Below, in pieces: positions 43,542-50,832 of a DNA stretch of 50,832 nucleotides; positions within the stretch are counted from its first letter, which is position 1, and each line of letters starts with the position of its first letter. The DNA comes from Nostoc sp. NMS7 (GTDB lineage: Bacteria > Cyanobacteriota > Cyanobacteriia > Cyanobacteriales > Nostocaceae): the NCBI RefSeq assembly GCF_017115085.1, contig NZ_JABXKJ010000123.1:1-50832 (forward strand), given 5' to 3'. A program made the translations under genes and the position numbers. The notes beneath the pieces were generated by a model that did no database searches, was not told the DNA's origin, and saw nothing but the letters and a program-made list of their open reading frames with translations.

Positions 43542-44522
43542 TCAAATTCTTACTTTAGTCGCCTCCAGCAGCTTAACACTGGCATAAATAGCATCAATAT
43601 AAGGTGTAGGAATTTGAGTGAGTTTTCCCAATTCTGCCACCGCGCCAACGATCGCGTCTATCTCCGTAGCGCGTCCGGCTTCAATATCTTGTAGCATGGA
43701 AGTTTTATGGGCACCAACATTTTCTGCCCCATTAATTCGTTGTTCCAAAGTGATGCCAAACTTTATACCCAAATTTTCAGCGATCGCTTGAGTTTCAGTC
43801 ATCATTTGCCGCGCTAATTCACGAGTCAGGGGATAGCGACAAATACCTTCTAGAGTAGCACCAGTCAGCGCACTGATGGGATTAAACGCCACATTCCCCC
43901 ACAACTTGATCCAAATTTCCGTGCGAATTTGATTGCGGATTGGTGCTTTGAATCCTGCCTGTTTTAAAGTCTGTGCTAATAATTGGATGCGTTCTGTTTT
44001 AGTGCCGTCGATTTCACCGAGAGTAAAGCGATCGCCTTCAATATGTTTAATTACACCTGGTTCAATTATCTCAGTTGCCGGGTAAACAACACAACCAATG
44101 GCGCGTTCAGCACCAATATTAGCTTCAATAATCCCATCTGGATCAACAGATTGAATGCGTGTACCTTCATATTCACCGCCATGCTGACGAAAGTACCACC
44201 AAGGAACGCCATTTTGGGCTGTCACCACCATCGTCTGAGAATCGTAGAGTGCAGGGAGAAAAGGTGCGATCGCCGGGACACTGTGAGCCTTAACAGTTAA
44301 AATTACTACATCTTGTCGCCCCGCTTTCTGGATATCGCTAGTTGCCAAAGATGGAGTAGCAATTTGGCTAGAACCGTCTGCCATAAGCAACTTCAGCCCA
44401 TTTTTTTGAATTGCCTCCAAATGAGAACCACGCGCAATCAGCGTCACTGCTTCACCTGCCAGTGCCAGTTTTGCGCCTAAATATCCACCAATCGCACCTG
44501 CGCCAACAATACAGATTTTCAT
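43542..44522 (-). CDS. panE: 2-dehydropantoate 2-reductase (ketopantoate reductase)
   Basis: NADPH-dependent reductase of pantothenate/CoA synthesis, 326 aa. Rossmann motif IVGAGAIGGYLGAKLALAG (residues 4-22), VILTVKAHSVPAI, TAQNGVPWW, catalytic lysine/asparagine region KLWGNVAFNPISALTG, and the closing ENVGAHKTSMLQDIEAGRAT followed by EIDAIVGAV. This last motif is diagnostic of the family. Several PanE-like paralogues occur in bacteria, so a different 2-keto acid substrate is possible. The ATG at 44522 gives the normal N-terminus. Confidence 0.92.
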   Translation of the reverse strand: MKICIVGAGAIGGYLGAKLALAGEAVTLIARGSHLEAIQKNGLKLLMADGSSQIATPSLATSDIQKAGRQDVVILTVKAHSVPAIAPFLPALYDSQTMVVTAQNGVPWWYFRQHGGEYEGTRIQSVDPDGIIEANIGAERAIGCVVYPATEIIEPGVIKHIEGDRFTLGEIDGTKTERIQLLAQTLKQAGFKAPIRNQIRTEIWIKLWGNVAFNPISALTGATLEGICRYPLTRELARQMMTETQAIAENLGIKFGITLEQRINGAENVGAHKTSMLQDIEAGRATEIDAIVGAVAELGKLTQIPTPYIDAIYASVKLLEATKVRI

Positions 44523-44570
44523 TTTCTCAAAACAAAATGAAGGAGTTATTGTGAGTTTTTATTAATGGTT

Positions 44571-45176
44571 TTAGGAACCTTTTTCGACCTTGTTGCGAGT
44601 CAATTTGCATAGCTTGTGACGTTTGAGTACTGAAGGTGCGCCGAGAGTGCCGAGGGCGAGTAAGCTAAGGATAGAAGTGGGTTCAGAGACGGTGATTATG
44701 GTTGCAGAAAAACTAATAGGTAACTCACTATCTTCCAATCCCAAATTTTCAGAATCTGGTATGATTGGCGGTGCAGAAAAAACCTCTAAATAACCTGGTG
44801 TCGGCAAAAAACTAGCGAAAAATGGACTAGAATAACTTCCTCCCGAAGTGGAATACCCAAAACCGTCACCCGTTAACTGCTGAGTATTAAGACTAATTAA
44901 ATTATCAACATCATAAGGTTCGTTTCCTGGTATTGGAGTCCCGGCGGCTTGCAGACCTGTAATTGTTTCCCCATTTCGTGTACCAGTAATTCCAGAAATC
45001 AGGTAAAAACCCAAATCGTTAGGTGTGTCATTAGTAGTGAAAGTACCGTTCGCCGCTATGCCAGTACCAGAATAATTCCAGTTCCAACTTAAAGCAGAGG
45101 CGGCTGGCATTGTCCCGAAAACTAATCCAGATGTGGTGGCGAGGACTATGGCAGATAGTAGAGCTACATTTTTCAT
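44571..45176 (-). CDS. Secreted PEP-CTERM-type protein
   Basis: A 201-aa exported protein. The N-terminal signal peptide is MKNVALLSAIVLATTSGLVF...AASA; the mature part is a beta-rich domain without known motif (LSWNWNYSGTGIAANGTFTT, DLGFYLISGITGTRNGETI). The C-terminus carries VSEPTSILSLLALGTLGAPS followed by basic residues, the PEP-CTERM sorting signal pattern (SEPTS for VPEPS, a short hydrophobic helix, then KRHK), processed by exosortase-type systems in cyanobacteria. Function is unknown; related proteins are envelope or sheath components. Confidence 0.85.
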   Translation of the reverse strand: MKNVALLSAIVLATTSGLVFGTMPAASALSWNWNYSGTGIAANGTFTTNDTPNDLGFYLISGITGTRNGETITGLQAAGTPIPGNEPYDVDNLISLNTQQLTGDGFGYSTSGGSYSSPFFASFLPTPGYLEVFSAPPIIPDSENLGLEDSELPISFSATIITVSEPTSILSLLALGTLGAPSVLKRHKLCKLTRNKVEKGS

Positions 45177-45374
45177 GAAAGTCCTTAGTGCGATCGCGGA
45201 TCTTGTAGAGGGTTCCCGTGTATTATACGGAGATTGGGCAATAATAATTCAACAAGCATAAAAGGTTTGTAGTCAGGGTCTCAGCCTTGATAATAGGGCT
45301 AAAGCCCTTGCTACGAGCCAATTTAATTAATTTTACATTCAGTAATATAGTTTGATTAATTCTTGCCTACTTAC

Positions 45375-46115
45375 TTAGCAGCGAGCAAATAGCCATGCCA
45401 AAGCACCATCAACATCAGTAACTTGCTCCCCTGGGGGTATAGCTGGACGATTTACCATAATAACCTTCAGTCCCAGTTCTCGCGCTGCAATAATCTTGGG
45501 CTTTGTGGCATCGCCACCGCTATTTTTACTGACGATGGTATCAATCTTGTTGTGAATCAGGATTTGCCTTTCATTATTCAGGGTAAAGGGACCGCGATCG
45601 CACAATATCATTCCCGGTGGCACTAAAGCATCATCGCTAGGAAGGTCAATCATCCGCATCAGAAACCAAATTTTCTCTAAGTGAGCAAAAGCAGCGAGTT
45701 CTTGCCTTCCAACTGTCAAAAATACCCGTTGTGGCTGATTTCCTACAGAGGCTGCTGCGGCTTCAACGCTGTCAACTTCAATCCAGCGATCGCTACTTAG
45801 TTTTTCCCAAGGCGGACGAATTAACATCAGACGGGGTACTCCAACTTCGGTTGCAGCATCTGCCGCATTGAAAGAAATCTGAGTAGCAAAAGGATGGGTT
45901 GCATCAATTAATAAGTCGATTTCCTCCCCTCGCAGATAGCTAGCCAATCCAGCCACACCACCGAAGCCTCCAACCCGGAAATCGCCTAAGGGAACTGATG
46001 GTTTTTGGGTGCGACCGGCTAGAGAGGTGATTGCTTCTAACCCTTGGATATTTGCCACTCTCGCAGCTAGTTCTGCGGCATCTCCCGTTCCACCCAGAAT
46101 CAAAACGCGGATCAT
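45375..46115 (-). CDS. cobK: Precorrin-6A reductase (CobK/CbiJ)
   Basis: NADPH-dependent reductase of the corrin ring pathway (precorrin-6A to 6B), 246 aa from the ATG at 46113-46115: MIRVLILGGTGDAAELAARV (nucleotide loop), SLAGRTQKPSVPLGDFRVGG, DATHPFATQISFNAA, VFLTVGRQELAAF and TIVSKNSGGDATKPKIIAAR. The last motif is typical of CobK. The start overlaps the stop of the DUF1636-like gene by four bases, so both are translated from one message under the riboswitch at 46571-46712. Confidence 0.93.
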   Translation of the reverse strand: MIRVLILGGTGDAAELAARVANIQGLEAITSLAGRTQKPSVPLGDFRVGGFGGVAGLASYLRGEEIDLLIDATHPFATQISFNAADAATEVGVPRLMLIRPPWEKLSSDRWIEVDSVEAAAASVGNQPQRVFLTVGRQELAAFAHLEKIWFLMRMIDLPSDDALVPPGMILCDRGPFTLNNERQILIHNKIDTIVSKNSGGDATKPKIIAARELGLKVIMVNRPAIPPGEQVTDVDGALAWLFARC

Positions 46116-46531
46116 TGAGATAAAGGTGGAATCTTTGCTAAAATGCCCTTTTTCAGAGCTTCTGGACGCTCTGACCAAGGTAGTAAACCATCAGCTTTGG
46201 CATAGTATTGACTAGCACATTCTAGTACCGCAGATGCACTACCATCAACGGCTAAATCACCAAATAAGTATGTTAATTTGCCTTTGGCAGCAAAGGCCAC
46301 TACACAGGAACGATTACAAGCACTCATGCATTCAACTTCCTGAATTGGGAATTCATCTCGTAAGTCCCAATCTTCTGCAAGCTGCTGAAGTTGGTGTAGA
46401 AGTTTTTGACCACCACTTTCACCTAAGCGTTTTCCATCTTGCCAAACGCTAGCGCAAGTTTTGCAAACAAATAAAGTATGGTCAGCAACACTCAAGGGAC
46501 TAGCTGGGGAAATATTTACAGTAGTAGTCAT
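46112..46531 (-). CDS. DUF1636-like metal-binding protein, B12-regulated
   Basis: A 139-aa protein of the DUF1636 type, which has a thioredoxin-like ferredoxin shape. Cysteines occur as FVCKTCASVW near residues 23 and 26 and EVECMSACNRSC in the middle, suited to binding a metal or a 2Fe-2S cluster. The ATG at 46529-46531 follows GAGGT; the longer frame upstream runs into the riboswitch. It precedes and overlaps cobK, and its riboswitch places it in cobalamin or cobalt metabolism. The exact role is unknown; an electron donor to a corrin enzyme or a cobalt-handling protein are possibilities. Confidence 0.85.
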   Translation of the reverse strand: MTTTVNISPASPLSVADHTLFVCKTCASVWQDGKRLGESGGQKLLHQLQQLAEDWDLRDEFPIQEVECMSACNRSCVVAFAAKGKLTYLFGDLAVDGSASAVLECASQYYAKADGLLPWSERPEALKKGILAKIPPLSQ

Positions 46532-46570
46532 CTGTACCTCGCAGATATGTGGAACTGATAAATCTATGTC

Positions 46571-46712
46571 GGCGGGCATCCTGACTTACTCAAATTTGGA
46601 TTTTAGATTACTCTCAAATTGGTTGACATTTGCTCCCAAGCGCCGGATTTGCACCGAACTTTAAGAGTCAACTCTGGTAGCTGACTCCCACCAGAACCGA
46701 ATAACCTTATCG
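46571..46712 (-). ncRNA. Cobalamin riboswitch controlling the DUF1636-like gene and cobK
   Basis: Read on the minus strand: AAGGTTATTCGGTTCTGGTG at the 5' end, then the core CGGTGCAAATCCGGCGC and GGGAGCAAATGTCAACC, and the 3' element AAGTCAGGATGCCCGCC. These match the B12-aptamer elements. Between aptamer and gene, ATCTG...CAGAT brackets the GAGGT ribosome binding site, again suggesting translational control. Limits are approximate. Confidence 0.88.
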
Positions 46713-46767
46713 ATCATACACTAGGGTGATCTAGGAAATAGAGTTTGCCTAATTTCCGCCCTCTATG

Positions 46768-46797
46768 TTGGTTTATCAGGAAAATCTATGCTATGAT
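46768..46797 (+). promoter_or_regulatory. Promoter of tRNA-Val
   Basis: TTGGTT at 46768-46773, an 18-bp spacer and TATGAT at 46792-46797, 18 bp before the tRNA 5' end. Confidence 0.5.
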
Positions 46798-46815
46798 TTT
46801 AAATCGTGTGGTTAA

Positions 46816-46889
<74 letters not shown>

Positions 46890-46893
46890 TTTT

Positions 46894-46929
46894 TGTAGAT
46901 TGACTAATTATTTGTCGTCGTTGTGACTT
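46894..46929. repeat. Transposon end with TnsB-binding-like sequence
   Basis: TGTAGATTGACTAATTATTT then GTCGTCGTTGTGAC. The terminal TGT, and the ATTATTTGTCGTCG block that normally recurs at both ends of this transposon group, mark the boundary. It starts 5 bp beyond the tRNA, which would fit a 5-bp target duplication, but the partner end is outside the window. Confidence 0.7.
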
Positions 46930-46934
46930 TACCT

Positions 46935-46988
46935 ATAACTTTGCCGCAACGGCAAGCTTATGGTTCCGATAGGGGGCGGCAAAGTTAT
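46935..46988. repeat. 13-bp inverted repeat just inside the transposon end
   Basis: ATAACTTTGCCGC (46935-46947) and GCGGCAAAGTTAT (46976-46988) pair perfectly over a 28-nt loop that itself contains AAGCTT. It may end the tniQ transcript or be a small repeat inserted in the transposon end. Confidence 0.6.
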
Positions 46989-47052
46989 GCTTCCAATTTT
47001 CCAGGTGTAGAGAAAGAAGCCAACTTACTCTGCCCTTTTAAGTTTAATAGCT

Positions 47053-48444
47053 TTACACTCCAATTTCACGTCGTGTTTCATTTAAAGCAGCACGAACCTG
47101 TTTGTAACGGAGATATCCAGGATGAGTCATTATTTCAGACACACGAGCTTCTGAGGGGTATTCTCCTTGATTATGCAACTTAAGTACAATCTGCTTAACT
47201 TCTCTGCAAGACTGCTGTATCTTTTCTGTGTGACATGCTTTACCATAACTACGGTATTTGGCAGAAATGGCACGGCATAAATCTGGAAAGTGGCTGAAAA
47301 TTGTCCGCCTATTATATCCTAAACCTGTAGCTACTTCTTCCATTGTCAGTGGTGGCTGGTTGTCGCTTGCAAGGATTGCTAGCAAGGTATCTTGTACTTG
47401 ATTAGCGTCGAAAAGTTTTGGAGATGCTCTTAGTGTGGGCGATCGCCGAATGGTTTTGTGTGAGATTTTCGTAAAAGATTTAGCAACAAGTTGTTCTGGT
47501 TTTAGTAAATCTAGCAGAGATATTTCTAAGCGATAACAAATTTTGATAAGTATATCAAGCACTGGTAAAGCTTTACCCGTCTGCCACATCCATAAAGTAT
47601 TCTTCGGCATTCCCATCAAACGGGCAAACTCAGCTCATTAGTCACTGCATTTATGACTAGACTCAAAGATTTGGCAATTTCTTCTTTTGCTGGTGGGGAG
47701 TTAAAAGATGGGGTGGAAGAAATTAATTCTCCAATAACCTCTACTATCCAAGTTTGCGAATGTAATTCTTCTTTAGATAAAGTTGAGCAATCCGTAAGTT
47801 CTGAGGAGGACTTGACAGGAAGATTCATACCTAGCCAACCACCACACTTGGAACAGTAACCAGGCCGCGATCGCCAACTTAGTAGTGGCAACTCCTGCTG
47901 ACAGTGAGGACATTGCAAACATAGATATATTTTGTGTAAAGGACATACTTTTACTGAATTTATAGTCCAAAGTAGTGGTTTATAAATTACTTGTTTAGCT
48001 AAACGCCATTCTTCGTAACATACAGTACACCAAGCGCTTTGGGTACGAAACAAATTGCGCGTGGGAATAATTTCAGACCAAAATAGCAGGGTCAGCAAGT
48101 GCAAATCTTCTATAAGCGTTAGCTTCTGAAGTGCTTGTACTAAATCTATTACTATATTCCCTGTACCATTTATAGCTGTGGCACGGTCGAAAAGAGAACG
48201 TAAATCTCTACTAGTTCGAGATTTCAAAAATATTTGTTTTAGTAGTGGTGTGATTGTTCGTGAAATTAATACATCTGGAGGTATACAATGAGCCTCCGCT
48301 AATCTTTCTTATATATCCTGTAAGGCTTTCCACCATTGGTGTTCTAATGCCAACAGGCTCTAATTGATACAAATGACTGCGAGATGGAATGGAAACCTTT
48401 TTTAAATCCCAAGATTCGTATGTTTCTAATACACTAGCTAACAT
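47053..48444 (-). pseudogene. tniQ: tniQ (TnsD-like, long form) with two frameshifts
   Basis: Target-selection protein of the transposon, about 460 aa if repaired. Part 1 starts at ATG 48442-48444 (MLASVLETYESWDL, SRSHLYQLEPVGIRTPMVES, LTGYI). Near 48300 the frame shifts by one base; the next frame carries ERLAEAHCIPPDVLISRTIT, then a zinc-ribbon domain (CTVCYEEW, CPLHKIYLCLQCPHCQQ, YCSKCGGW). Near 47635 a second shift leads to AEFARLMGMPKNTLWMWQTG, a helix-turn-helix, and a C-terminal DNA-binding-like region (LTMEEVATGLGYNRRTIFSH). The long C-terminus is like TnsD-type proteins that read a fixed attachment site, here presumably the tRNA-Val gene. Two frameshifts suggest decay; sequencing errors cannot be excluded. 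The start overlaps the end of tnsC by 11 bases. Confidence 0.85.
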
Positions 48445-49585
48445 CTTGCTGCACTCCGATGGGATCTCTTTTAGCTTTGCGTTTGCCAACCTTTCTTGGC
48501 GGACGAGTAGTTTTTGGGGTTTCTTCGGGTAGCACAATTGGTTTTGCGCCAAGTCCTAATGCAGAGCGTAAGTTTTGTATATCTGTTTCCGTTTCAGATA
48601 ATTGTCGTTCGCCCTCTTGAATTTCCTTGAACATTCTCTGACACTGAGCAACCGACCAAGCACGTTTTTGTAAGTCTTTGAGAGTGACTGTTGTTGCTTG
48701 TCGATCCAGAGCATCTTTAAGAGCGCGTGTCAACCAATTTTTCAGTATGCCAACACATCCTAAAGTACGTTCGTAAAAATATTCCCAATGACTAACTAAA
48801 TCTGGAGCTTCTGCAAGCGGCATCTGCTGCTGGAAAGTTAATAATACACTTTTGAAAGCTTGTACATCCTCTAGATTGTCAGCACAATAACGACGGAAAT
48901 GAATATCGACACTACGACGTGAGAGTTGACCGCTCAAATTACGGAATGTCAGTAATTCGTAAGTTCCTAATAGACAATGCAAGATACCTGTCATATTTGC
49001 CACAGATTTGAGGCAGTCTAATTGATCTTGTAGCTTATACCCGCTTGCCATCTTGCCAAAATGTTGTGCTTCATCTACAAAAAATACGTCTGGATGACGG
49101 TGGATGAGAGCATTTTCTAAAGCTCTGCGTAGAGCCGGTGCAACTACTTTCGACTCAACATTAATTTTTCCGAAATTATCGCGAGAGATGCCACGCACGC
49201 CGTAATCAAACTTGTGATCGATTAAGGGTTCCTCTAAGGCAATTAAGGCGCGTGTGTAGTAATCTTTCCAGTTGAAGTTTCTCGATTCTGGGGCTACAGC
49301 TTCAACACCAACAACAGGAACACGACTGCGATCGCTTTCCAGTTTAGGTAATGCTAGTTCTGTTAATTTCTGCTCAACGCGGAGTCGCAAAGTTGTTTTA
49401 CCAACACCACTAGCACCGTAAACAAAGATAAATGAAGCTCCTGCGGGTTCGGCAATCGTTCGCATGAGAATTTCATAGACTTCTTTAAGTCGAGGATGCG
49501 CTACGGTGTAATTTTCAAAGTAAGCAAGCCTTTCTGTACCAGGCCGTGTGAGGAGTTCAAGAGGAAATCCAGTAGATTTTGTCAT
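48434..49585 (-). CDS. tnsC: Transposition ATPase TnsC/TniB
   Basis: AAA+ regulator of target choice, 383 aa. Walker A VYGASGVGKTT (about residues 55-65), Walker B DVFFVDEAQHF (about 166-176), sensor and arginine-finger regions (LLGTYELLTFRNLSGQLSRR) typical of TniB/TnsC. It binds DNA as a filament and links TniQ to TnsB. The C-terminal tail is basic (PRKVGKRKAKRDP). It is longer than the ~276-aa TnsC of type V-K CASTs, closer to the Tn5053/TniB form. Two bases separate its start from the tnsB stop. The frame is intact. Confidence 0.9.
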   Translation of the reverse strand: MTKSTGFPLELLTRPGTERLAYFENYTVAHPRLKEVYEILMRTIAEPAGASFIFVYGASGVGKTTLRLRVEQKLTELALPKLESDRSRVPVVGVEAVAPESRNFNWKDYYTRALIALEEPLIDHKFDYGVRGISRDNFGKINVESKVVAPALRRALENALIHRHPDVFFVDEAQHFGKMASGYKLQDQLDCLKSVANMTGILHCLLGTYELLTFRNLSGQLSRRSVDIHFRRYCADNLEDVQAFKSVLLTFQQQMPLAEAPDLVSHWEYFYERTLGCVGILKNWLTRALKDALDRQATTVTLKDLQKRAWSVAQCQRMFKEIQEGERQLSETETDIQNLRSALGLGAKPIVLPEETPKTTRPPRKVGKRKAKRDPIGVQQDVS

Positions 49586-49587
49586 AG

Positions 49588-50781
49588 TTAAAACTCCTCA
49601 TACACTACAAGTGTTTCTGGGACAATCGCTTCATATTCATCCGCTTGAGAATCGGTATTGGCAAAAGTAACTTGAATAAGTTTTGGTTGTTCGTTACGGC
49701 TTGTTGTCGCTTTTCCACCCTCAATTACTCTAAAGACTTCCTTAACTTCTGCATCATAAGAACGCTGTTCTAATAGAGCTTCTTGAGCTTCTACCGATGC
49801 TAAAAATTCTGCTAAATTCTTAGCCGAAACTTTAGATTGTTGTGCATGATTTGAGGAGCGTTTGCGTAATTCGATACTAGCTAACTTCAGTTCTTTTTCT
49901 GAACGACCTTGGAGTTCTGCATAATATTGAGAGATACACTGTACCCACTGTCCTCGAACAAAAGCGTAAGCGATACCAATATTAAACGGGTCATATCTTA
50001 TCTGAACAGAGGTATTTTCAATTTGGGGATCGCGGAAACTATTAGACCAGTAGTAGATTGAGTTAATTTTTACACCACGTCCAACTTGAACTTTTGCTTT
50101 TCCCTCTGAGGTTGTAGGTAGGGTAAGAATCTGAAAGTTTTCATCGTAAGGAATCATGCGGTGAACCCGACTGCCTCCAATCGCCATACCCGCAGCAAAC
50201 GCATCCCTCGGACTCTGGAAAAGTGCCGGATGTTCGTCTGTATCGTAAACTTCGTAAGCCCAAGCACAAAGATATTCATAAAGTAAACCAAGTGTCCATA
50301 CAGCTAGATTTTTAGGGTTAACTGACTTGGTGACTTGGCGGACGTTACGAGTTATTTGTGTATTACCGAGTAAGTTATGGACAAATTGAGTATTGGAAGT
50401 TCCAAATAGGCGTTCGCAAACCGAACCAAAACGAGCTTTGGCTGGGGGTCTTTGCTTTTTTGTACATTCAAAAGTAGCTAGTAGTGTTTCAAAATAAACG
50501 CTGTGAAACTCTGCACCGTTATCTACCACTACAATTTGGGGAAGCCTACCGTGACGCTTGACACAAATTCTTAGCACCATTAAGCAAGAACGATATGAGG
50601 GTGAGTCAAACGTTAGGTAAACTGCCAGTAATCGCCGTGAATAAGCATCTACGAGAAATGTTGCCCAAGGTCTGCCAAGATTGCGACCTGTATCAGAGCA
50701 AACTAGCTCTACATCTAACTCAGTATGATCTATATGCCCAATTTCACAGGGGCGATCGCCGTGTCTTGGGGTAGTTGTAAG
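49588..50781 (-). pseudogene. tnsB: TnsB/TniA DDE transposase, N-terminally truncated
   Basis: The remaining 397 codons hold most of the rve/DDE catalytic domain and the Mu-transposase C-terminal domain. The three acids are visible: first Asp in EIGHIDHTELDVEL, second in VVVDNGAEFHS, Glu in FGSVCERLFGT, plus FVDAYSRRLL-like context (FLVDAYSRRLLAVYLTFDSP). The frame is open to a TAG at 50782-50784, but the N-terminal HTH domains (about 200 or more residues) are missing. At the break the DNA changes to a hairpin-bearing sequence (50784-50824), so another element probably interrupted the gene. An internal ATG at 50578-50580 would give a protein lacking the first Asp. Confidence 0.85.
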
Positions 50782-50783
50782 CT

Positions 50784-50824
50784 AATCGGCATTTAAGCTG
50801 CATAATATAAATGCAGAGCCGATT
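50784..50824. repeat. Bulged hairpin at the break in tnsB, possible IS end
   Basis: AATCGGC (50784-50790) pairs with GCCGATT (50818-50824), and inside it CTGCAT (50798-50803) pairs with ATGCAG (50811-50816). This two-step stem with a bulge resembles the subterminal hairpins of IS200/IS605-type elements. The sequence beyond is cut off by the window edge. Confidence 0.5.
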
Positions 50825-50832
50825 GAAAGTAA

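Larger units (their letters stand above)
46894..50832. mobile_element. Tn7-like (Tn5053/CAST-related) transposon, partial and decayed
   Basis: The element runs from the end beside tRNA-Val (46894) past the right edge of the window. On the minus strand it carries tnsB (damaged), tnsC and tniQ (damaged), the usual order. The end sequence TGTAGATTGACTAATTATTT followed by GTCGTCGTTGTGAC closely recalls, from memory, the ends of type V-K CRISPR-associated transposons (TGTACAGTGAC..., ATTATCTGTCGTCG). There is no cargo between tniQ and this end, and no cas12k, Cascade gene, CRISPR array or tnsA in the visible part. Insertion next to a tRNA is typical of several cyanobacterial Tn7-like families. Confidence 0.8.

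Noticed and set aside
46890..50832. Search by eye for a CRISPR array, tracrRNA or Cas12k around the Tn7-like element
   Set aside because: No regularly spaced direct repeats and no cas-like protein are present in the visible part. The element continues outside the window, so absence is not proven.

Overview
The window looks like chromosomal DNA of a filamentous, probably heterocyst-forming cyanobacterium (Nostocales). The HIP1 octamer GCGATCGC is everywhere. Other cyanobacterial hallmarks are a giant Ser/Thr kinase-ATPase-GAF-PAS-histidine kinase, a WD40 Ser/Thr kinase, a cyanobacteriochrome GAF domain, a cyanophycinase-like peptidase, a haemagglutinin-type secreted protein, a PEP-CTERM protein, pentapeptide repeats, Nostoc-style short repeats and a tRNA-Val with a Tn7-like transposon beside it. 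No database was searched: family names rest on motifs I can see and on remembered families.

Layout. 1-5.4 kb: a histidine kinase remnant and the multi-domain sensor kinase. 5.4-12 kb: nested palindromic elements, a cyanophycinase-like peptidase and a haemagglutinin-type exoprotein gene broken by one in-frame stop. 12-19 kb: an SDR, an aldo/keto reductase, a cysteine desulfurase (overlapping the reductase tail to tail), a PD-(D/E)XK protein and its truncated copy, a Bcp/PrxQ peroxiredoxin and the WD40 kinase. 19-20.3 kb: two adjacent genes that look like the two halves of one photolyase/cryptochrome, in reversed order. 20.4-23.7 kb: a B12 riboswitch followed by cobG-cobH-cobI. 24-26 kb: an SDR and a GC-rich alpha/beta hydrolase. 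26.5-31.2 kb: an arsenic operon arsR-pstS-like-acr3-arsC-phosphatase-small membrane protein-arsH. 31-35 kb: a PHP phosphoesterase, a PurM-like protein, small hypotheticals and a long AT-rich gap. 35.5-40.6 kb: an EAL-GAF-GGDEF protein whose GAF carries both cysteines of the DXCF cyanobacteriochromes, a formamidase-like protein, a TauE/SafE gene destroyed by a 75-bp MITE, and a pentapeptide protein. 41-46.7 kb: an amino-acid ABC transporter, panE, a PEP-CTERM protein, and cobK with a DUF1636-like gene behind a second B12 riboswitch. 46.8 kb to the end: tRNA-Val and a decaying Tn7-like transposon (tniQ, tnsC, tnsB) whose end lies five bases past the tRNA.

How it fits together. The two riboswitch units together hold four corrin-ring enzymes (CobG, CobH, CobI, CobK), and both riboswitches appear to act by hiding the ribosome binding site. 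The ars operon couples arsenate reduction (ArsC), arsenite export (Acr3) and organoarsenical oxidation (ArsH) to a phosphate-binding protein. The background is very rich in small mobile repeats. They have built hairpins between genes, interrupted one gene, nested inside one another and, in at least three proteins, added short in-frame peptides. The most interesting candidates for something undescribed are the split, possibly iron-sulfur photolyase pair and the tRNA-docked Tn7-like element with CAST-like ends but no CRISPR components in view.
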